NCBI GenBank assembly: GCA_043778205.1
Contig: JAYWGO010000034.1
Coordinates: 13,035 to 77,034 of the forward strand
From: JAAFIP01 sp043778205
Lineage (GTDB): Bacteria; Pseudomonadota; Gammaproteobacteria; Burkholderiales; Burkholderiaceae_C
Length of the DNA stretch: 64,000 nt
Direction: 5' to 3'
Under the pieces are notes generated by a model. The model worked only from the letters and a program-made list of their open reading frames with translations. It ran no database searches and was not told the DNA's origin. A program made the position numbers and the translations under genes. This document shows positions 17,385 through 26,326 of the stretch, piece after piece. The stretch's first letter is position 1; each line of letters starts with the position of its first letter.

Positions 17385-18155
17385 CTATTTTGATGGCGCT
17401 ATTTGCGTAACTTCATCGCCAGCGTAGGCCCATAAAGTTAGCGCAGTGTAGTTGTCGTGGTTAGGTTTTGCATTGGCCACCACACTTTCTTCTATGTGCT
17501 GAAGCCACGACTTGGGGCTGGGTGATTTTTTCAGCAAGGTCTCAAATACACTGTCGGCCAAAGGCTCCCACACGCCATCGCTGCACAGCAAAAGTATGTC
17601 GCCAGGGGCTATGGTCATAAGGTCAGACACCGATATGTCCAGCTCATCGTCTGGCGCGCCCAGTGCAGACAGTAGCAAGTTGCGCTGCGGATGCAACCGC
17701 GCACCTTCATCGTCTATCATTCCCGTGGACACCAGCTGCTGCACTAGGCTATGGTCTGTGGTGCGCGCAAATTGTTTACCATCTCTGAACAAATACGCCC
17801 GGCTGTCGCCGCAGTGCGCCCACATGAGCTGGTTGGTGTACAAGTCAACCAGCACCACCACTGCCGTAGTGCGCATGGCCGATAACTTGCCGCCCTCACT
17901 TTGTTGCGCCACCACTTCAGCATTCGCGGTTAGCAACAGCTTGCGAAGCCCTTGGCTGCTAATCTCGGGCTGGGTAGAAAAGCCATTGAGTATGCTGGCG
18001 CGCGCGATGGTAGATGCCACATCGCCTCCGCCATGGCCGCCAGCACCGTCGGCCACCACGCAGGCTATGTACTGGTCGTCATGCCAGTGCCCTTGCGAGT
18101 CTTCGTTGTAGTTGCGTCCACCTTGCTGGGACAGCGCGACAATTTCAATTTCCAC
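17385..18155 (-). CDS. pppA: PP2C-type Ser/Thr phosphatase of T6SS (PppA)
   Basis: This is a 256-residue PPM/PP2C phosphatase, the counterpart of the PpkA kinase in threonine-phosphorylation control of T6SS. Motifs in order: SQQGGRNYNEDS (metal-binding acidic residues), VVADGAGGHGGGDVAS, the block WAHCGDSRAYLFRDG, TTDHSLVQQLV, GDILLLCSDGVWEPL and KPNHDNYTALTLWAY. All metal ligands appear present. The start is GTG at 18155. It follows tagH by 14 bases, so the phosphatase and its FHA partner are co-expressed. In Pseudomonas aeruginosa, PppA dephosphorylates Fha and turns T6SS off. Confidence 0.93.
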   Translation of the reverse strand: MEIEIVALSQQGGRNYNEDSQGHWHDDQYIACVVADGAGGHGGGDVASTIARASILNGFSTQPEISSQGLRKLLLTANAEVVAQQSEGGKLSAMRTTAVVVLVDLYTNQLMWAHCGDSRAYLFRDGKQFARTTDHSLVQQLVSTGMIDDEGARLHPQRNLLLSALGAPDDELDISVSDLMTIAPGDILLLCSDGVWEPLADSVFETLLKKSPSPKSWLQHIEESVVANAKPNHDNYTALTLWAYAGDEVTQIAPSK

Positions 18156-18169
18156 TGTGCTCTCACTCT

Positions 18170-19801
18170 TTAATGGTCAGATTTAAAACGCTGCATTTGC
18201 TCGTCGTAGGCTTTAGAAAAAGCTTCGCCAAACAAAGTATGAAAGTCATCCTCAGCCTCAGCGGCAATAGATGTGTAAAGCTGGTTAAATTGATCCCACA
18301 GCTTGGCTTTGCGATTGGCTGAAAATAGTGCATCTAACGCAGACTTTTCAGTCAGCCGACTCTCTAACTTGTCTGGCGTAAAGCGGGCCAGTACATGGGC
18401 CAGTGCAGCGCGCATACCTACCATGGTGGCCAGCTGGTGCGCTCGCAGGTCGGCATAGGCGTTATGCATGGCCTCTTCGGCCTGCATAAAGCCCCTTACT
18501 TTAGGCCCCAACATATGCGCCAAGGCTACTTCTGCTGTTGGCGAAAACTTCAATGGGTTGTTAGCCTCAATAGATATCATGGTGACATCGGAGCGCACAC
18601 CGCGTTTAAATTCTTGCCGCGATATTAAAAGCTGCAATGTGCCGTGTGCCGCTATATGCAGCATGGCACCTATGCGCTCCATCAGCTCCGGTGTTAGCTC
18701 AGTGGGCATTTGGTGGGTGCTTTTAACCCCGCGCAGAAAGGCGGCTAACAGCTCGTTTGCATTGCCTGCGTTAGGTGCATGGGCAGGTACGTAGGCTCTG
18801 GCTGGTGGCGCTGCTGCGGGTGGTACGGGCTGAGCAAACGCAGCAACCCTTACTGGTTGCGCAACTTGTGCAACAGGCGGTGCCGACTGCAAGGGCGGCG
18901 TCGGCGGTACTTTGGCCCTAGCATCCACTGGCTCAGGCAATTTGTAAGCTTGCTGAAGCGCGGGCACATTGTCGCTGCGGCTTGCAGCGGTAGGCTTTAT
19001 TACATCGCCTAATAATGCAGACATTGGGTCATCAGATGAAGCGGTGTTAGGCTGGAACAAAGGGCTAGCAAGCGGCGATTGTGCAAATGGGTCGGCTCCG
19101 CTTTTGGAAGGCCCCAATCCAAACAAATCGTCCAGGCTAGACGAGCCAAGATCGGGCAATCCAACAAAGCCGCCCATGTCATTACCAGCAGGGCTTTGCG
19201 CTGCTGCTGGGCTAGCTGAACCGAAATTCATCAAGTCATCAAAAGGGTCTGCTTTGCCTGCTTTTGCGTTCGGCTTGTCCAGCCCCATCGGGTCTGAAAA
19301 CATTGCGGGCGCATGTGATGCAGTCGGCGAGCTTGCACTTTTGGCAGTAGGCTGAGCCGGAGCAGCGGCAGGTGTCAAACCCGCCAACAAGTCGGCAAAA
19401 GGATCATCTGCACCGGCAAAGCCGCTTTTTTCAGCCAGTTTGGAGGCTTGTTGGGGCTCATCAAACGGGCTAGATACCTGGCTACGGCTACTTGCCTTGC
19501 TTACCAATAATTGAAAGCTGCCAATTTGCAATGTATCGCCATTTTTTATAGGTGCTTCGTTGTCCGCCCCAACAACAACGCCGTTGCAGCTTAAGGGGTT
19601 GCTGCCTTTGTCAATAATATAAAACGTGCCGTTGCGAAAGATAATTTTTGCATGAATGCGAGACACCGTTCGCTCTGCATCGTCCAACACCAACAGATTG
19701 GTTAAAGCACGGCCAATGCTCCCGCCTTCGGAACCGAATTCCGCCGAGAGTGCCTTTTCTGTCAGCATGCCCAGTGTGCTGACGACTTCAATTTTTATCA
19801 A
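18170..19801 (-). CDS. tagH: T6SS FHA-domain protein TagH
   Basis: TagH (Fha) binds phosphothreonine and promotes T6SS assembly after PpkA phosphorylation. Residues about 1-100 are an FHA domain: GSIGRALTNLLVLDD, ERTVSRIHAKIIFRNG (Ser/Arg/His phosphopeptide pocket) and the SNPLSCNGVVVG loop. Residues 100-350 are a long Pro/Ala/Ser-rich linker. The C-terminal TagH domain (about 355-543) contains AFLRGVKSTHQMPTELTPE, FKRGVRSD and FTPDKLESRL. The start is TTG at 19801, with GGAGTCTTAG just upstream; the weak codon may keep expression low. It heads the tagH-pppA-barrel-CHAT block. Confidence 0.92.
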   Translation of the reverse strand: MIKIEVVSTLGMLTEKALSAEFGSEGGSIGRALTNLLVLDDAERTVSRIHAKIIFRNGTFYIIDKGSNPLSCNGVVVGADNEAPIKNGDTLQIGSFQLLVSKASSRSQVSSPFDEPQQASKLAEKSGFAGADDPFADLLAGLTPAAAPAQPTAKSASSPTASHAPAMFSDPMGLDKPNAKAGKADPFDDLMNFGSASPAAAQSPAGNDMGGFVGLPDLGSSSLDDLFGLGPSKSGADPFAQSPLASPLFQPNTASSDDPMSALLGDVIKPTAASRSDNVPALQQAYKLPEPVDARAKVPPTPPLQSAPPVAQVAQPVRVAAFAQPVPPAAAPPARAYVPAHAPNAGNANELLAAFLRGVKSTHQMPTELTPELMERIGAMLHIAAHGTLQLLISRQEFKRGVRSDVTMISIEANNPLKFSPTAEVALAHMLGPKVRGFMQAEEAMHNAYADLRAHQLATMVGMRAALAHVLARFTPDKLESRLTEKSALDALFSANRKAKLWDQFNQLYTSIAAEAEDDFHTLFGEAFSKAYDEQMQRFKSDH

Positions 19802-19910
19802 ACTAAGACTCCAATGTGCATACTAAATTAAGTGGTAATAGAGGAATCAGTTTTACTCCAAGTCAGTTCAATTTGCAATTAAATTTCAGTATGAAGAGTA
19901 TGCTGCTGCG

Positions 19911-20300
19911 CTAGGCAATTAGCTCGGTAAATTGCCCTGCCACCACAGGCGTTACCATCCCGCCCCACATGCAGCTGCAAGTGCAAGTTTGGTTAATCGC
20001 TGGCAAATTGCCCACCAAAAAAGTGGGCGAGCCAGGTGCCCAAGGTGCCACGGTCATGGGAATGCAGGGCTGCGGCACCAGAACACCGAAGGCCGCTATG
20101 GTAGCCGCTGCAACTTGTGGGTTGGCGGGTGAAATACACATGCCAAACGGCATGATATTTACCAAAGGTTGGTGGTCCATGATGTTGGCCGCAGGCATGT
20201 TGCTGCTCATCAAACGGTTCAGCGGCAGCACCATCAGGGTAGATGGCGTAACACCCATAGAGCACATCAGCGTGGCACCGCTTACGATATGAGGGGTCAT
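19911..20300 (-). CDS. PAAR-like DUF4280 spike-tip protein
   Basis: This 129-residue protein is of the DUF4280 PAAR-like family, which caps the VgrG trimer and sharpens the spike. It has the family pattern SGATLMCSMGVTPS, a PFGMCISPANPQVAAA block, PQPCIPMTVAPWAPGSP and CTCSCMWGGMV, with conserved cysteines that could hold metal. It begins 12 bases after vgrG1, on the same strand, so the two are almost certainly partners. It has no C-terminal toxin domain, so it is a structural tip rather than an effector. Confidence 0.85.
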   Translation of the reverse strand: MTPHIVSGATLMCSMGVTPSTLMVLPLNRLMSSNMPAANIMDHQPLVNIMPFGMCISPANPQVAAATIAAFGVLVPQPCIPMTVAPWAPGSPTFLVGNLPAINQTCTCSCMWGGMVTPVVAGQFTELIA

Positions 20301-20312
20301 CAGTACTTCTCC

Positions 20313-23300
20313 TTAAGGTTTCAGGTTGTCCAGTGCTTTCATGGCCTCAACCTGTGCACGGGCAACCTCGTTTTTGATGGTGCTAACAGTGTCTGCTACG
20401 GTTTGCTGGCCTTGCTGCATCAGTTCTTGCGCTTGCTGCTGCGCTACCTTGGCTGCGTCTTCTACCCGTTTTTGGATATCGTTCACACGCTGGTTAGCTT
20501 CATCCAGCACTTTTTGGCCTGCGTCTTCCGCCTCTTTTGCCAACTGTTCGGCGCGCTGCTTGGCTTCATTGGCAATACGTTCGGCCTCATCTATCACCTG
20601 TTCAGCGGCATCCTTGGCTGCTTTTTCAGCATTGTCCAAAGCTTTTTCGGCATCGTCTACGCCTTTTTTGGCGGTATCCAGCCCCTTGGTGGCAGCCTCT
20701 TTGCCTTGTTTCACCAAGGCTTTGGCCATCGCGGCCAAGCGCTCCATTTCGGCGCGGGCGGCGGCCATCATGGCGGACAGGCCCGGAATGGGTACGCATA
20801 CATCTACATCTGCCATGGCCATAGCAGCGCGCGCTGCAGCTATGGCGGCTTGCGCTGCGGCCTTGGCAGCCTGCAGTGCTTTGCGCGCCTCGTCTGAAGC
20901 TTTGGATATAGCGCGGTGCGCATCTCCAGCGGCTTCGGTAGCTGTGTTGGCTACAGCGTCTGCCTCATTAAGTACGTCTTGCGCTGCGCCATCTACTGCT
21001 TTGCCTGCTGTATTGACCGCATCTGTACTGGCAGCCAATGCATCGGCCCGGGCACGCTCGATAGTATTTTGTGCGTCGGTGTTGAGCTGATTGGCGTCTC
21101 TGGCTACTTTGTTTACATCATTGGCTACACCCGCTTTGCCCATAATGTCTTGTACCGTTGGGTCGGCTACTGCACTGTTGGCTTTGGCCATAGCTTTGTT
21201 CACGCCGTTGTTCACGTTTTGGGTGAGCTTTTGCGCTTGCGCGCCAGCGGTGCTTAGCTGCTCACAGGCTGCTTTTTGCGCATTGGCAATCTCTTTTTTA
21301 GCATCGTGCATGGTAGCCTGGGCTGCAGTAACTTTGTCTGCACAACGCTGCACGGCATCTTGGCTTAAGTTTTCGGCTTGGTCTAGCACCTCACTGGTAG
21401 CATCGTCTAGCTCCTCTATCAATGCATCAATTTCAGCCAACGCGGCATCACCAAACTCTACAATTTCGTGCAGGCTTACACACAGCACTTGGGCTGGAAT
21501 TGGCACGATGATCACAGGAGGAAACTTCTTTGGATTATCGTCTGGAGGCGGTGGCACTTTTTTCCGCTCTTCGTCTGGTGGAGGAGGAACTTTTTTGCGT
21601 TCATCTTTTGGCGGTGGCGGCACAGGTTTTTTCTTTGGCTCTGGGGCTTTGTCTTTCCCCTCTGCACATTTAGACCCCCCAGCCTCCTTCGCGGCAACCA
21701 CATTGGGGCTGCTGCCTGCGGCTGGCGCAGCACCGCAATTAATCCTGACTAACGGGCCTTCGATCTCAATTCCGCCGGGTGATAAACGAATAATGCTGCT
21801 ACCACACTGTAATACTAGTTTTTGAGACGCCTCAATATGAACATTTCCGCCGGTCATCTCTATAGCGCTTGTGGCAGCCAGCTTTAAAGATTTAGAAATG
21901 CCAAAGTTAACGTCGCCCATGTACAGCCAATGGGCATCGTCGTCCACTTTTACATACTGCTTGTTCTTTACCACCAAGTGCTGCTTGTGGCCTACCGTGA
22001 GCAACTGGGTACCACCTACCGAGCTGCTGCTAGCGCCTTTAATATGCTCGTAGTAGTTTTGCTCTACGCACACGTCCATACGGCGCTGGGCGCGCATGTG
22101 CAGCTCTTCAGCACCCGCTTTGTCATCAAAGCGCAGCTCGTTAAATTGTTTAGCTGTCCCGCCGGGCGTAGAGTGGGTACGAAAACCGCTTTCGGTGGGC
22201 GACTGAAAAGGTATGGGCTGGTCGTCGTTGTACACGCGCCCCACCACCAACGGCTTGTCTGGGTCTGCGTTAAGAAAATCTACAATTACTTCTTGCCCAA
22301 TGCGTGGCGCAAAGTAGCCGCCCCAGCCATTGCCTGCCATGGGCTGCGACACCCTTAGCCAGCAGCTTGATTTTTCATTTTTTTCGCCATAGCGGTCCCA
22401 GTGGAACTGCACCTTAACGCGGCCAAACTCGTCCACGTCAATTTCTTTACCTTGGGCACCCACCACTACCGCCGATTGCGGCCCTGACATAAGGGTGCGA
22501 GGAGTGAGTCGCGCTGGCCGGTAAGCCCTATTTAATGGCAACACCGTGAGTAAAAACGTGCTGCTGCCCAGCAAACCAGTACGCAAACTGGGTGTTGACT
22601 CCACCATACGCTCAAGCACCTCGCGCGTATCGGCATTGGCTGCATCAGAGTTTAGCGCTTCACGCAACATGCCCAGTATGGAAGGGCCAGCGGTAGACGC
22701 GGTAACGCCCTCGTAGCCAGCGTGGCTCATGATAAACGTGCAGCCCGCAATCAGGTAGTCGCCATCACTTGCGCCTTCTAGGCTGCCTTCAAAGGTAAAC
22801 CTGTGGCCCGCTGCTACATCGGGCCAAGCGGTAAGTGCCCAATTGCGCTGGGTTTTGGCCGAAGCCTCTTCGCTGCGCAGCGCAGCGCGGGCTTCGCCTT
22901 CTTCTAGGGTAGCGTACCCGCCGGGCGATTCGAACATTTCAAAGTCGGCTAAGTCATTCTTTTCAGGCCAGCCCGTAGCTACGCTAAGCATCTTGCTGGC
23001 AGCCTCGTAGTCGTAGTCTGCGCTGGTGTACATGCCGGTTTCTAAACGGCTAGCACCTACCCACTGGGTAATTTCATTAAAACGGCCCCTGTCGTCATGG
23101 GAGAACTGCAGTTTATTGCCAGCAGGCAACTCTGCGTGCGCCACATCACTGCTGTCGGCCAACACCATGGTGCCTGGTTGGTCGTGAGAATCAAACCAGT
23201 AGTACACGCCCTCGTCTTCTAGCAAACGGTTGATAAACTGGTAGTCAGTCTCGGCATGCTGCGTGCAGTAGCGGCGCGGCTTGTGGGCACCAATAACACC

Positions 23301-23720
23301 AGCTAATTTGGTCTTTTTAAACCCCTTAATGGGGCTGTCCTCCATTACCGCGTCTATTATTTCAAGAACAGTTTTGTCTTGAAAGATACGAGAATTGGTG
23401 CGGCGCGACAGCAGCCACACCCACGAACGCAGGCTAATATGGTACTGAAAATACCGGCCCATCTGCCCCCCGCGCACGATGCGCACAGCATGCCCCTGAA
23501 AACGCCGCTCATGGCTGCCGTTATGGGCATCCTTAAAGTAAGCCCCTACGTTAAAGGCCTTGCCCAAAATATCTTTAGGGTCGATAAGCTGGTTTCTGGA
23601 CAATACCGTCAGCTCGTAAAACGACGGGCGCGACAAACACTCGTGCCCCACAATGCTCCAAAACAGCAGTTCATCATTGGCTGGCGAGTCACTTTTAATG
23701 TCAAAAGCAGCATCAGCCAT
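20313..23720 (-). CDS. vgrG: VgrG spike protein with long alanine-rich helical tail
   Basis: VgrG trimers form the T6SS spike. Residues 1-620 carry the gp27/gp5-like core: FWSIVGHECLSRPSFYELTVLS, the block RLLEDEGVYYWF, GRVKVQFHWDRYGEKNEKSSCWLRVS-type OB-fold segment (split here by family wording) and FLNADPDKPLVVGRVYN. Residues about 620-680 end the beta-helix (SIIRLSPGGIEIEG). A proline/lysine-rich hinge with three KKVPPPP-type repeats (about 690-740) follows. The last 385 residues are Ala/Lys/Glu/Asp-rich helices such as KGLDTAKKGVDDAEKALDNA, like LEA or apolipoprotein repeats. The usual VgrG is 600-800 residues; this one has 1135. GAGGC precedes ATG. The tail may be an effector domain, a cargo tether or a trimeric coiled coil; no known toxin motif is visible. 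Its partner is the DUF4280 gene downstream. Confidence 0.92.
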   Translation of the reverse strand: MADAAFDIKSDSPANDELLFWSIVGHECLSRPSFYELTVLSRNQLIDPKDILGKAFNVGAYFKDAHNGSHERRFQGHAVRIVRGGQMGRYFQYHISLRSWVWLLSRRTNSRIFQDKTVLEIIDAVMEDSPIKGFKKTKLAGVIGAHKPRRYCTQHAETDYQFINRLLEDEGVYYWFDSHDQPGTMVLADSSDVAHAELPAGNKLQFSHDDRGRFNEITQWVGASRLETGMYTSADYDYEAASKMLSVATGWPEKNDLADFEMFESPGGYATLEEGEARAALRSEEASAKTQRNWALTAWPDVAAGHRFTFEGSLEGASDGDYLIAGCTFIMSHAGYEGVTASTAGPSILGMLREALNSDAANADTREVLERMVESTPSLRTGLLGSSTFLLTVLPLNRAYRPARLTPRTLMSGPQSAVVVGAQGKEIDVDEFGRVKVQFHWDRYGEKNEKSSCWLRVSQPMAGNGWGGYFAPRIGQEVIVDFLNADPDKPLVVGRVYNDDQPIPFQSPTESGFRTHSTPGGTAKQFNELRFDDKAGAEELHMRAQRRMDVCVEQNYYEHIKGASSSSVGGTQLLTVGHKQHLVVKNKQYVKVDDDAHWLYMGDVNFGISKSLKLAATSAIEMTGGNVHIEASQKLVLQCGSSIIRLSPGGIEIEGPLVRINCGAAPAAGSSPNVVAAKEAGGSKCAEGKDKAPEPKKKPVPPPPKDERKKVPPPPDEERKKVPPPPDDNPKKFPPVIIVPIPAQVLCVSLHEIVEFGDAALAEIDALIEELDDATSEVLDQAENLSQDAVQRCADKVTAAQATMHDAKKEIANAQKAACEQLSTAGAQAQKLTQNVNNGVNKAMAKANSAVADPTVQDIMGKAGVANDVNKVARDANQLNTDAQNTIERARADALAASTDAVNTAGKAVDGAAQDVLNEADAVANTATEAAGDAHRAISKASDEARKALQAAKAAAQAAIAAARAAMAMADVDVCVPIPGLSAMMAAARAEMERLAAMAKALVKQGKEAATKGLDTAKKGVDDAEKALDNAEKAAKDAAEQVIDEAERIANEAKQRAEQLAKEAEDAGQKVLDEANQRVNDIQKRVEDAAKVAQQQAQELMQQGQQTVADTVSTIKNEVARAQVEAMKALDNLKP

Positions 23721-24149
23721 GGTATGCCTCGGCCTGCATTAAAAACACGGTACAACCAATTTTGCGCATAAAGTGCTCCAAATCTTACTAATCTGAAGAC
23801 GAATGGCTGGCACGATATTCAAATACCGGTCTAAAGGACTGGCGATACCCACAGGCAGCTAAACAGCCAGCGCTAGGGCGGCGGCCTAGTAATGGGCAGG
23901 TTAAGTTAAACTTAATTAACCTGCTGCATACACGTTAGTTACTATGTATTTAATAGCTTCTCATGCAGCATTTCCTTGGGTTATAGGACTAAAACGCTTA
24001 AAAATTAGGCTACTGATGCCGGATAAAAAGCTACAAACCCATTTTGTACCACCCCCTGGTTTGGCAGCCCTGGTAGCCGTATTTTTATAGCCAATTTACT
24101 GCGCCAGCGCGATTTAAAGCTGCAGAAACTGGACTTTGAGTCCGCCCCG
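23721..24149. other. 429-base spacer upstream of vgrG1
   Basis: No gene is seen here. It separates the TIGR02270 gene, the last of the 20-kb T6SS block, from vgrG1 and must hold the vgrG1 promoter. It contains repeat copy D (23941-24006). The stretch at 24110-24150 resembles half a tRNA but does not fold as one. Confidence 0.6.
23941..24006 (+). repeat. Dispersed ~65-bp repeat, copy D
   Basis: Contains TATTTAATAGCT, six bases, then GCAGCATTTCCTTGGGT and the tail ACTAAAACGCTTAAAAAT. It is one of the best copies of the family and lies in the spacer upstream of vgrG1. Confidence 0.88.
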
Positions 24150-25436
24150 CTAGGCCACCATCTGCGCCAGCAGCCGCTGCTGCCGCCACGCAGGCGCAGC
24201 GCAGTTAAACAGCGGGGTACCCGGCTTTAGCAGGCACAGGTAAATGGCAGCCGCCATGCGCTGGCGCTGAAAGCCGTTTTTCAGCACATCCAGGCAATGT
24301 GCAGTAGACGGCGGCTCGCCCATAAAGTAGCGCGTACCCGGCGCAAAGCGCTGGCCATGGGCCTGCCACCAGCTGCTTATCTTCTCCACATCAGGCCAAG
24401 GCAAGCCATCGTCCTCGTCCATAGCCACGTTGTCATCATTCGGGTCATCATTGGGCCCAAAGTCCACCCCCTCAGGCGGCTTGCACTCCAGGTCAAGATA
24501 AGCCAAGTCAAGCCCGGTGATGTAGCTGAACGACTCGCCCGCCAAGCGGCTAAGTTTCAAGTCTTGCATTTGCTGGATAAGCCATGGGACATAGTGCGGG
24601 TCACCGGCTGTGCCGATGCCTTGGATCAGCAGACGGATGCAAGCCGGGTCTTGCGCCAGCGCTGCGAGGGTGGTGTTGGCGCCTTTGGGATCTTGCATAT
24701 TCAGCAAAAGACCCAGTGCACGCCTCCGCGGTGGTCCTGGCTCGGATGCAAACCTCTGCAAAGCAACGACCGCCCGACTGCGGTCACCCAGCAAGGCGGC
24801 AGCGCATGCCGCCTCGAATGCGCAGCGCGCATTTTCGTCAGCGATTGCGTTCACACAAGCGTACACCTTGTCGATCTGGCTAAGCTGGGCAATTAAACGT
24901 AGGGCGCGTACGCGCACGGCGGCATCATCGTCATTCAAAGCAGCATCGACCGTAGCGCCAGGATCGACCTGGTGCATCGCGCAAGCTGCCAGACCAACCT
25001 GCCGCCGTAGCGGGCTTGGGGATTCGAGATATGCCTTGGTAATGCCGCGCAGGTTGGCTGCAGCTACCCACCCGAAGGCAGAGATCACGCTGGGCAAACT
25101 CTCGGGCGCGGCTTCGGCAATCGCCAGCAGCTTGTCAAGACCGAGCACATCGCGGTCTTCGATGGCCCGCACTGTTGCGGTAAAGGTCTCACCCCGACCC
25201 GGACGTTCAAGCGCAGTCGCAGCTAACTTTGATCCAAATTCGCCAGCGACAGCAAGACCGTCAAGGTGCGCCATTAAGCGGTCATCTAGACGACGCAAAT
25301 GGTGCAACTTGACGTGTGGTGCCAATATCAGGAATGAACGGCTATTGGTGAGCACTTTGACATCGTCGATGTGCTGTTGAATTACAACTAAGACAGGTTT
25401 GCCAGTCATCGCCAACACTAGTCCCATTGCCGCCAT
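24150..25436 (-). CDS. TIGR02270 family HEAT-like T6SS-associated protein
   Basis: This 428-residue protein matches the TIGR02270 family, found mainly in T6SS loci next to DUF2169 and DUF4150 genes; function unknown. The family N-terminus is VIQQHIDDVKVLTNSRSFL, followed by HLRRLDDRLMAHLDGLAVAG. Residues about 90-290 are short helical HEAT-like repeats (for example DAAVRVRALRLIAQ). A C-terminal segment has PWPDVEKISSWWQAHG and a final QRQRMAAAIYLCLL. ATG at 25436 has GGAAAAGC just before it and overlaps the upstream gene by 19 bases; ATG at 25409 would remove the overlap. HEAT repeats suggest an adaptor role, perhaps loading a PAAR-like effector onto VgrG, by inference. Confidence 0.82.
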   Translation of the reverse strand: MAAMGLVLAMTGKPVLVVIQQHIDDVKVLTNSRSFLILAPHVKLHHLRRLDDRLMAHLDGLAVAGEFGSKLAATALERPGRGETFTATVRAIEDRDVLGLDKLLAIAEAAPESLPSVISAFGWVAAANLRGITKAYLESPSPLRRQVGLAACAMHQVDPGATVDAALNDDDAAVRVRALRLIAQLSQIDKVYACVNAIADENARCAFEAACAAALLGDRSRAVVALQRFASEPGPPRRRALGLLLNMQDPKGANTTLAALAQDPACIRLLIQGIGTAGDPHYVPWLIQQMQDLKLSRLAGESFSYITGLDLAYLDLECKPPEGVDFGPNDDPNDDNVAMDEDDGLPWPDVEKISSWWQAHGQRFAPGTRYFMGEPPSTAHCLDVLKNGFQRQRMAAAIYLCLLKPGTPLFNCAAPAWRQQRLLAQMVA

Positions 25437-26326
25437 GCTTTTCCATCAAATGAAAAAATATTTTCCTGACCAATAGACCACAAAACACCTTCAGCGGCAG
25501 TGAGCTTATAGCAACTATCAGGCGCGTCAGCACCAAAGTTGACCAATACAAGACTATTGCCATTTAACTCGTAGAGCGCAGTCATGCTGGCTACATATAG
25601 CTGGCCATTAAACCAGCGAATGTCCCAGAAATCGTCTATCAATCCATCAGTTTCAATAATTTCCCACTTATCATTTCGACCGCACAGCAAAGTCCCAGTT
25701 TGCCCGCATATGTAGACTAATCCATTCTCTGCACAAGAAACCCCCGTAAGAATCACATTTACTGGAGAATCTATAGTAGTCCACTTGCGTCCGTTGTAAT
25801 GCCAAATCTCCCCTTGCCAGCCGGCCGCGTATAAATCGCGACGGTTGAATCCAGCAATTGCCTCAAATCCAACTACATTCTTACCATCTCCTTTAGGTGC
25901 AGGCATAGCTGACCACTTCCCATCATCCTCTCTGCAATAGACTTCTCGCCCCATACCGCAAGCGAATGCAAAACCATCAATTGTTGAACAAGCGCGGAGA
26001 TCTTTTGGCTCTGGGATTTTTTCTGCACCATGAGTTCCTCCGACATAGGTATACACGTCTCCATTACCTGATACAACGACTAATTTTTCGACTGGATGCT
26101 TAACGACACACATACCACAAGCAGTCCAAGTCAAATCATTTACATTAGCAATTTCTCCTGCATCAATACCAGCCAAACGGGTATGGGCAATATTTTTTTT
26201 CCGTAATTTTTTGTCAACTAATGATAAATACACTAGATCTTTGAAGCGCGCTGCGCCACGTGAAAAAAAAATTTCTTTGGTCATTCCAAGCTTTGTCATA
26301 ACATTAGTTCCTTCTACTAGCGACAT
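25418..26326 (-). CDS. Beta-propeller-like protein, candidate immunity protein
   Basis: This 302-residue protein shows repeated aromatic-rich blade motifs: GNGDVYTYVGGTH, GWQGEIWHYNGRKWT, GQTGTLLCGRNDKWE, MTALYELNGN and NIFSFDGKAWRQWD. They suggest a WD40/Kelch-type beta-propeller. There is no signal peptide, so it is cytoplasmic. It overlaps the upstream nuclease-effector gene by ten bases and the downstream TIGR02270 gene by 19, so translation is coupled. The position right after a GHH nuclease fits an immunity protein, although immunity proteins are usually smaller; an adaptor role is possible. By eye the gene is more A/T-rich than the T6SS core genes. An alternative start lies at M10. Confidence 0.7.
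   Translation of the reverse strand: MSLVEGTNVMTKLGMTKEIFFSRGAARFKDLVYLSLVDKKLRKKNIAHTRLAGIDAGEIANVNDLTWTACGMCVVKHPVEKLVVVSGNGDVYTYVGGTHGAEKIPEPKDLRACSTIDGFAFACGMGREVYCREDDGKWSAMPAPKGDGKNVVGFEAIAGFNRRDLYAAGWQGEIWHYNGRKWTTIDSPVNVILTGVSCAENGLVYICGQTGTLLCGRNDKWEIIETDGLIDDFWDIRWFNGQLYVASMTALYELNGNSLVLVNFGADAPDSCYKLTAAEGVLWSIGQENIFSFDGKAWRQWD

Noticed and set aside
20326..21825. Long plus-strand open frames opposite the vgrG1 helical tail
   Set aside because: They arise because alanine/lysine-rich codons give open antisense frames; the protein-like hydrophobicity is an artefact.
24110..24150. tRNA-like anticodon arm (GGACTCAAAGTCC on the minus strand) beside a D-arm-like stretch
   Set aside because: No acceptor or T-arm with GTTCGA follows, so a full cloverleaf cannot be formed. 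It begins at the stop of the TIGR02270 gene and is probably chance.
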